Source: Cytobacillus oceanisediminis 2691
GTDB taxonomy: Bacteria > Bacillota > Bacilli > Bacillales > Cytobacillaceae
Direction of reading: 5' to 3'
NCBI RefSeq assembly: GCF_000294775.2
Contig: NZ_CP015506.1
Coordinates: forward strand, 3,013,501 to 3,077,500
Length of the DNA stretch: 64,000 nucleotides
Below are positions 59,045-64,000 of this stretch, in pieces. Position numbers and translations under genes: made by a program. Each line of letters starts with the position of its first letter. Within the stretch, counting starts at the first letter, position 1. The notes beneath the pieces are model-generated. The model was not told where the DNA came from. It saw nothing but the letters and a program-made list of their open reading frames with translations, and did not search any database.

Positions 59045-60589
59045 TTACTGGGCTTTCTGCAAGGGAACCGGCTTGGCTTGTCCTTTTGCTTCTTTTCTCT
59101 CCCTGGACAATGATTTATAGAGCGAAATGCTAATAATGCCCAATATGATGGTAAAAGGAAGAGCTGAGACCAAGGAAGCAGTTTGCAGCCCTTTTAATCC
59201 GCTGCTGGCAATTAACACGGCAGTGATCCCAGCCATTAATACACCCCAGATAACTTTTACCATGTTGGATGGATTCAAATCCCCATCTGACGTCATCATG
59301 CCCAGGACGAAAACAGCTGAATCAGCTGAAGTTACGAGGAATATGACGATTAGGACCAGCATAAGCACTGATAACAATGTGTATAATGGAAACTCCTTTA
59401 ACAGAACGAAAATGGCAGTTGTCACATCTTGCGAAACCGCTTCGGATATGGCGGTACCCTGGAATAAATCCATGTATAATCCCGTTCCTCCGAAAATGGC
59501 CATCCATACAAACCCAATAGCCGGAGGGACAACCATTACACCTATTACAAATTCCCTGATCGTTCTCCCCTTTGAAATCCGGGCAACAAAGGAACCGACG
59601 AAAGGAGACCAGGCTATCACCCATGCCCAATAAAAAACTGTCCAATCCTGAACCCACGTTTCTCCTGTGTATGGGGTCAAGTAGAAGCTCATTTCCATAA
59701 AATGCTGGATATAATCGCCGATGGCAAGGACGAAGCTTTCAAATATGAATACCGTGGGACCTCTGAACAGGAAGAACACCATTAAAGCAAGGACCAAAAT
59801 CATGTTTGTATTACTCAAAATCTTAATCCCTTTATCAATACCGGTAGTAGCTGAAACAAGATAAAGGGCGAGCATGATGCCTACAATGCCGATTTGCACC
59901 CAAGGGTTGTTTGGAACTGAGAAGACATAGTTCAAGCCGCCATTAATTTGCAGGACACCCATTCCCATCGAGGTGGCAATTCCCGTTACCGTAGCAATGA
60001 CAGCAAGTATATTGACCGCTGACTTCAGCCTTTTTCTTTTTTCTGGGTGATTTGCGCTTAATACTTCGCCTACAAGAACCCTCCTTTTATGACGGTATTG
60101 ATAGTAAGCAAGAGCCAGTCCGACAATGGCAAAGACTGACCATTGATGAATGCCCCAGTTAAAAAAGGAATATCGCATGGCTACCCGTGCGGCTTCTGCT
60201 GATTGCGGCTCTACTCCAGGAAGCGGTGGAGAAGAAAAGTGAGACAGCGGTTCTGCTACACCCCAAAAGACAATTCCTACACCGAAACCCGCGCTGAACA
60301 GCATACTGATCCAGGCAAATAAGGAATATTCGGCTTTTTCTCCATCCCGCCCGAGTTTTATGTTTCCATATTTACTAAAAGCAAGGTATAAACAGAAGAA
60401 AACAAAAAGAGCTACACTGAGTAAATAAAGCCATCCAAATGATTTACTTGTAAAGTTAAAAACGATAGAGGCATTTTTTGCAAGACTATCAGGTGAAAAG
60501 GCTCCCCAAATGGTAAAAAGTCCAACGATTATGGCTGAGATTTTAAAGACTGGATTGTTATATGAAGCGCGGTCCCGGTTTTTCTTCAA
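59045..60589 (-). CDS. BCCT-family transporter
   Basis: The 514-residue protein has 12 hydrophobic helices, the glycine-rich segment AGFGVGIVFWGVAEPL and the Trp-rich TM8 box (WTVFYWAWVIAWSPFVG) of betaine/choline/carnitine transporters. The segment AGFGVGIVF suggests cation coupling as in OpuD/BetP. The start is TTG at 60589 with AAGGAGG upstream. It lies downstream of the M20-homoserine dehydrogenase-aldehyde dehydrogenase operon but behind a hairpin. Its substrate may be a zwitterionic amino-acid derivative used by that operon. Confidence 0.92.
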   Translation of the reverse strand: MKKNRDRASYNNPVFKISAIIVGLFTIWGAFSPDSLAKNASIVFNFTSKSFGWLYLLSVALFVFFCLYLAFSKYGNIKLGRDGEKAEYSLFAWISMLFSAGFGVGIVFWGVAEPLSHFSSPPLPGVEPQSAEAARVAMRYSFFNWGIHQWSVFAIVGLALAYYQYRHKRRVLVGEVLSANHPEKRKRLKSAVNILAVIATVTGIATSMGMGVLQINGGLNYVFSVPNNPWVQIGIVGIMLALYLVSATTGIDKGIKILSNTNMILVLALMVFFLFRGPTVFIFESFVLAIGDYIQHFMEMSFYLTPYTGETWVQDWTVFYWAWVIAWSPFVGSFVARISKGRTIREFVIGVMVVPPAIGFVWMAIFGGTGLYMDLFQGTAISEAVSQDVTTAIFVLLKEFPLYTLLSVLMLVLIVIFLVTSADSAVFVLGMMTSDGDLNPSNMVKVIWGVLMAGITAVLIASSGLKGLQTASLVSALPFTIILGIISISLYKSLSRERKEAKGQAKPVPLQKAQ

Positions 60590-60773
60590 AATAAAATCCT
60601 CCTTATTAATCCTTCTTTTCTTTTATTTGGCTCAATCAAAGCAGTGACCCTGTGTGCCTGCTGGAAAACTGCAATGCAAGTTTGATAGGGCTTTTAATAT
60701 AAAGCCTGTCTGCATTTCAAAGGTTTAGGAATGTTGTTGAATGACATAAATTATGACTTCAGCTATCTAAAAG

Positions 60774-60812
60774 GAAAGGAAGACCCTCCGGAGCAGCCGG
60801 ATCGTTCTTCCT
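60774..60812 (-). terminator. Imperfect terminator between the dehydrogenase operon and the BCCT gene
   Basis: GGAAGA...TCTTCC outer arms and TCCGG/CCGGA inner arms, followed on the minus strand by TTTCCTTTT. Confidence 0.65.
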
Positions 60813-60867
60813 CACACGATATTCAGGCAGCTTGACAGCTGTCTGGTATTATTAAATTAAAAAACTT

Positions 60868-62310
60868 CTAATAGCTCGATAATTTAAAGCAGACTACTTT
60901 CGGTTCTGTCATCTCCTGAATGGAGAATTTGATTCCTTCCCTGCCTAACCCTGAATTTTTCACACCGCCAAATGGCATCGCATCAATCCGGTAATCACTG
61001 CTGTCATTGATCATTATTCCGCCTACATCCATTTTGGCAATGGCTTTATGTGCTTTTTCGATATCCTTGGTAAATATTCCGGCCTGCAAGCCATAATTTA
61101 TGTCATTCGATTTACTGATTGCTTCATCAAGACAAGATACTTGGTACAAAAGTACAACCGGACCAAAAATTTCTTCTTTCGCAATGGTGCAATCTTCCGG
61201 GACATTTTCGAGAACAGTAGGCGAATAAAAAGACCCATTCCTTTTCCCGCCTGTTAATATGGCTGCTCCTTTTTGTTTCGCTTCATTAACCATTTTTTCT
61301 ACCCGGACAGCCTCTTTTTCCGTAATAAGCGGCCCCATATCCGTCAATTCTGATTGCTTATCCCCTACGCAGTATTGATTTGTCCTGGCTACGAATGCCT
61401 GTTGAAATGCCTCATAAACGGAATCCTGGATATACACTCTTTGGACACCGAGGCAATTTTGCCCTGCTGCCCAAAATGCCCCGGAAACCGTTGATTCAAC
61501 AGCCTCTTCCAAATCAGCATCTTCCAGCACAATGACAGGAGAATTGGACCCCAGCTCCATACTTATCTTTTTCAATCCCGCTTTCCGTGTAATTTGTTCC
61601 CCGGCGTCCAGACCGCCAGTAAAGGTAATCATCCTTACAGCAGGATGGGTAACAAGAACATCCCCAATTTCGCTTCCATAACCAGTGATGACCGATAACA
61701 CTTTAGGCGGCAATCCGGCTTGTTCAAATGCTTCGGCGATTAAAAGGGCGCTGAGAGGAGTCACTGTTGCAGGTTTTACGATAATGGCATTCCCGGAAGC
61801 AATGGCGGGACCCACCTTATGCGCTACAAGATTTAATGGATCGTTAAAGGGTGTAATGGCGCCTATAATTCCAATCGGGAAGCGGCGGTAGTATCCCAGA
61901 CGGTTTTCACTCCCGGGCATTTGGTCAAACGGAATGGTTTCTCCATGAATCCTTCTTGCTTCTTCTGCACTGATCCGGAAAGTCTGAATGGCTCTTTCCA
62001 CTTCCTTTGAAGCTTCCCGAATGGTTTTACTTCCTTCCTTTGCAATCGTTTTGGCATATTTTTCTTTATTTGCTTCAATGTAGTCTGCAGCCCGATTAAT
62101 AATCGCCATTCGCTGATGGACAGGAAGGGAAGCAGCAATCTTAGCCCCCTCTTTCGCTTCTTCAATACAATTAAGCATATCTTCCTTCGAAGCTGCTGGT
62201 ACAGTATCAATGATGCTGTTATCCTGCGGATCACGAACTTCAATTAATCTTTCGCCTGTCGTCCATTCGCCTGCGATAAACATTCTTTGTCCGGCTAGTT
62301 GAGTGGTCAT
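60868..62310 (-). CDS. NAD(P)-dependent aldehyde dehydrogenase
   Basis: The 480-residue enzyme has N156 (PFND), the glycine motif FTGGLDAGEQI, general base E252 (MELGSNSPVIV) and nucleophile C286 (GQNCLG). It belongs to the semialdehyde-dehydrogenase-like group. It follows a homoserine-dehydrogenase-type gene, so aspartate semialdehyde or a relative is a reasonable substrate, giving aspartate. A GAAAGGCGG site precedes the ATG. Confidence 0.92.
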   Translation of the reverse strand: MTTQLAGQRMFIAGEWTTGERLIEVRDPQDNSIIDTVPAASKEDMLNCIEEAKEGAKIAASLPVHQRMAIINRAADYIEANKEKYAKTIAKEGSKTIREASKEVERAIQTFRISAEEARRIHGETIPFDQMPGSENRLGYYRRFPIGIIGAITPFNDPLNLVAHKVGPAIASGNAIIVKPATVTPLSALLIAEAFEQAGLPPKVLSVITGYGSEIGDVLVTHPAVRMITFTGGLDAGEQITRKAGLKKISMELGSNSPVIVLEDADLEEAVESTVSGAFWAAGQNCLGVQRVYIQDSVYEAFQQAFVARTNQYCVGDKQSELTDMGPLITEKEAVRVEKMVNEAKQKGAAILTGGKRNGSFYSPTVLENVPEDCTIAKEEIFGPVVLLYQVSCLDEAISKSNDINYGLQAGIFTKDIEKAHKAIAKMDVGGIMINDSSDYRIDAMPFGGVKNSGLGREGIKFSIQEMTEPKVVCFKLSSY

Positions 62311-62331
62311 GCTTATTACCGCCTTTCCGAT

Positions 62332-63387
62332 TTAGATTGAAATAAGCTGCCTTTCACGATTAATGGAAATTAAGTCAATCAAAAGGGAGAATCCTGTCTC
62401 TATTTTCCCTGCTCCTGCACCGCTTAATGTGACTGTGCCCAAAAGATCGCATTGATACGTAATGGCGTTTACAGAGCCTCTGATGGAAGCCAAAGGATCT
62501 TCAGCATCCAATTTTTCAGGTGCTATCGAGGCAATAACCTTGCCGTTTTCCTTTTTGGCTTTCGCAATTAGCTTCCAGGACTTTCCTTCCGCCTTTGCCT
62601 TCTCAATATCCTGTAAAGTGATGCCTGTAATGCCCTTGCATTCCACTTCCCCTACTGATAAAGGAGCATTCATAACATGGTTAGAGAGGATAACAATTTT
62701 ATATCTTGCATCGTATCCCTCTACATCACTAGCAGGGTCCGCCTCTGCATAGCCGAGCTCTTGTGCCTCTTTAAGGGCTGCTTCATAAGAAACTCCATCC
62801 TGTTCCATTTGGGTCAGAATATAATTGGTTGTCCCATTCAATATGCCGCGGATTTCCGTAATATCATTCCCGGCCAAGGCAGCAGCCGGCATCCGCAACG
62901 CTGGTGTACCGCTCATGACCGTCCCCTCGAATCCCCAATAGGCTCCATGCCTTTGCGCCATTTCAGATAGCTCCTGGTAAGCGAGGGCAACAGGGCCTTT
63001 ATTGGTCATCACTACATTCTTTCCTTTTTCAAAAGCAGCCTTACAGTGGTCTATGGCGGGCTGGCCGGTTTTGACATCTGTATAGGAAACCTCAATAATC
63101 GTATCTGCATTGGTGTCCTTGATTGTTCTGATGCTGTCCCATCCCCTGATTAATCCCGGTCTTTCCGGATAATTCTCCAAACTCCCTGTTTCTTGCAATA
63201 CTTGCAATACTGTACTGATATCCAGGCCGCCTGGATGGTAGATCGACCCTTTCATTAAATCGGAAATGGCGACAATTTCAGCTTCAAATCCTTCGTTCTG
63301 TTTAAGTGCTTCTTTCTTATCACGCAGAATTTCCGCCAATCCCTGGCCAACAACCCCAAATCCTATAAACGCCAATTTATGTGCCAA
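62332..63387 (-). CDS. Homoserine-dehydrogenase-family oxidoreductase (no ACT domain)
   Basis: The start is TTG at 63387 (reading AHKLAFIGFGVVGQGLAEIL) with GGAGG 9 bases upstream, inside the end of the M20 gene (11-base overlap). The 351-residue protein has the Rossmann start FGVVGQGL, the family motif NVVMTNKGPVAL, the catalytic region GYAEADPASDVEGYDA and RGILNGTTNYIL. It lacks the C-terminal ACT domain of biosynthetic enzymes, as do archaeal-type ones. In an operon with an aldehyde dehydrogenase it more likely works in the catabolic direction. Confidence 0.85.
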   Translation of the reverse strand: MAHKLAFIGFGVVGQGLAEILRDKKEALKQNEGFEAEIVAISDLMKGSIYHPGGLDISTVLQVLQETGSLENYPERPGLIRGWDSIRTIKDTNADTIIEVSYTDVKTGQPAIDHCKAAFEKGKNVVMTNKGPVALAYQELSEMAQRHGAYWGFEGTVMSGTPALRMPAAALAGNDITEIRGILNGTTNYILTQMEQDGVSYEAALKEAQELGYAEADPASDVEGYDARYKIVILSNHVMNAPLSVGEVECKGITGITLQDIEKAKAEGKSWKLIAKAKKENGKVIASIAPEKLDAEDPLASIRGSVNAITYQCDLLGTVTLSGAGAGKIETGFSLLIDLISINRERQLISI

Positions 63388-64000
63388 GCATTTCCACCTC
63401 CAAGTTTTGGTCAATTTGTAATTTCGGATTCTTTTTTAAAAACATGCCCGCCGTTTGTGCCAAAATGGCTGTTCCGATCGGCAAACAGGCTTCATCCAAA
63501 TCAAAAATCGGTGTATGAAGATCACGCTGGACCCCCTCTATTGGTGCACATCCTAGGAAAAACATGGATCCTGGTATTTTTTCAGTCACATAGCCGAAGT
63601 CTTCCCCGCCAAGGCCAAATGGGCGCCTGGTAATCCCCATGCCTGGATATGTCTTTGTAATGGCGTCCGTTATCCATTCATTGACAGCAGGATGATTTTT
63701 TAAAGCTGGCTCCCCTCTTTGTATATTCAATGAAAAGGTTCCGCCCAAATGCTCCACGATAGAAAGCGCTTTCTTTATTTCTGATACCAAAAAATCACGG
63801 ACTTCCGGTGTATAGCTCCGAATTGTGCCCTGAATAACTGCCTCAGTCGGAATGATGTTGCTTGCTGTACCTGCATGGATTTGCCCAATACTGATAACGG
63901 TAGCATCCAGCGCTGAAACTCTCCTGGCTGTAATTCCATACAGTGCCTGCATGACCGGGCCAAGCATCCAAATAGGATCAGTGCCAAGCTCCGGATAAGC
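63377..64000 (-). CDS. M20-family amidohydrolase, 3' portion (5' end outside window)
   Basis: The frame is open to the window edge (AYPELGTDPIWMLGPVMQAL onward); about 208 C-terminal residues are visible. Motifs include GTASNIIPTEAVIQGTIRSY of the dimerisation domain and the metal-ligand segment FGLGGEDFGYVTEKIPGSMF. This is the M20D N-acyl-amino-acid/aminoacylase group. It overlaps the homoserine dehydrogenase gene and heads the visible part of the operon. The likely role is release of an amino acid from an N-acyl derivative. Confidence 0.88.
   Translation of the reverse strand, partial: AYPELGTDPIWMLGPVMQALYGITARRVSALDATVISIGQIHAGTASNIIPTEAVIQGTIRSYTPEVRDFLVSEIKKALSIVEHLGGTFSLNIQRGEPALKNHPAVNEWITDAITKTYPGMGITRRPFGLGGEDFGYVTEKIPGSMFFLGCAPIEGVQRDLHTPIFDLDEACLPIGTAILAQTAGMFLKKNPKLQIDQNLEVEMLGT

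Noticed and set aside
1-64000. CRISPR array
   Set aside because: The dispersed repeats are hundreds to thousands of bases apart, diverged, and act as terminators; no regular spacers and no cas genes were seen.

Overview
The window looks like chromosomal DNA from an AT-rich, spore-forming Bacillaceae (Bacillus/Cytobacillus-like). The signs are strong AGGAGG-type ribosome sites, ATG/GTG/TTG starts, a Spo0E-family phosphatase, a TasA/SipW matrix operon, thermolysin- and subtilisin-type exoproteases, Zur- and CodY-like boxes, and bacillithiol-transferase-type DinB proteins. No rRNA, tRNA, phage or CRISPR array was recognised. Most genes lie on the minus strand, and the window cuts through a gene at each end (ald on the left, an M20 amidohydrolase on the right).

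Layout: 1-910 is the 3' part of alanine dehydrogenase. 1387-4827 holds a BcrAB/LanFE-type ABC exporter with its own two-component system. 5-8 kb has small membrane proteins, a DUF3626-type protein and gene relics. 8088-11704 is a Crp/Fnr-type regulator and a DoxX-type gene, split by a complete 2435-bp IS21-family element with an 8-bp target duplication. 12-17 kb carries a DJ-1/PfpI protein, an erythromycin-esterase-like lipoprotein, a Cys-less HMA protein, and two genes each broken by a one-base frameshift. 17.7-22.4 kb has a beta-lactamase-fold serine hydrolase with its two-component system, a protein kinase and a Ser/Arg-rich protein. 22.5-27.1 kb has a P450, an MBL-fold protein, DinB proteins and a VOC protein. 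27.4-37.8 kb is an extracellular block: a large dockerin-bearing subtilase, Spo0E, a DUF4047-sipW-tasA/calY matrix operon, a neutral protease and an NprR-like TPR regulator. 38-46 kb has a HAD phosphatase with a LacI regulator, EamA/LysR, and UDP-glucose dehydrogenase with a glycosyltransferase. 46.6-50.4 kb is a MacB-type ABC pair with a TetR regulator that looks horizontally acquired. 51.5-53.1 kb is an AdcA-ZinT zinc-binding lipoprotein behind two Zur boxes. 53.4-58.8 kb is mixed accessory genes. 59-64 kb is a probable catabolic cluster: M20 amidohydrolase, homoserine dehydrogenase, aldehyde dehydrogenase and a BCCT transporter.

The most striking non-genic signal is a dispersed repeat of about 65-70 bp with some 20 intact or decayed copies. 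In sense orientation each copy reads as a terminator (GCTGCC...GGCAGC, a T-run, CTTATT) followed by a conserved tail ending GGGGCAGGTT. Nearly all copies lie just downstream of minus-strand genes or relics and point the same way as them. Two copies abut fragments of the same IS110-type element at the same position. Other points of interest are two candidate small RNAs, an inverted LysR relic, a 41-kb-spaced VOC gene duplication with one broken copy, and tiny genes missed by length cut-offs.
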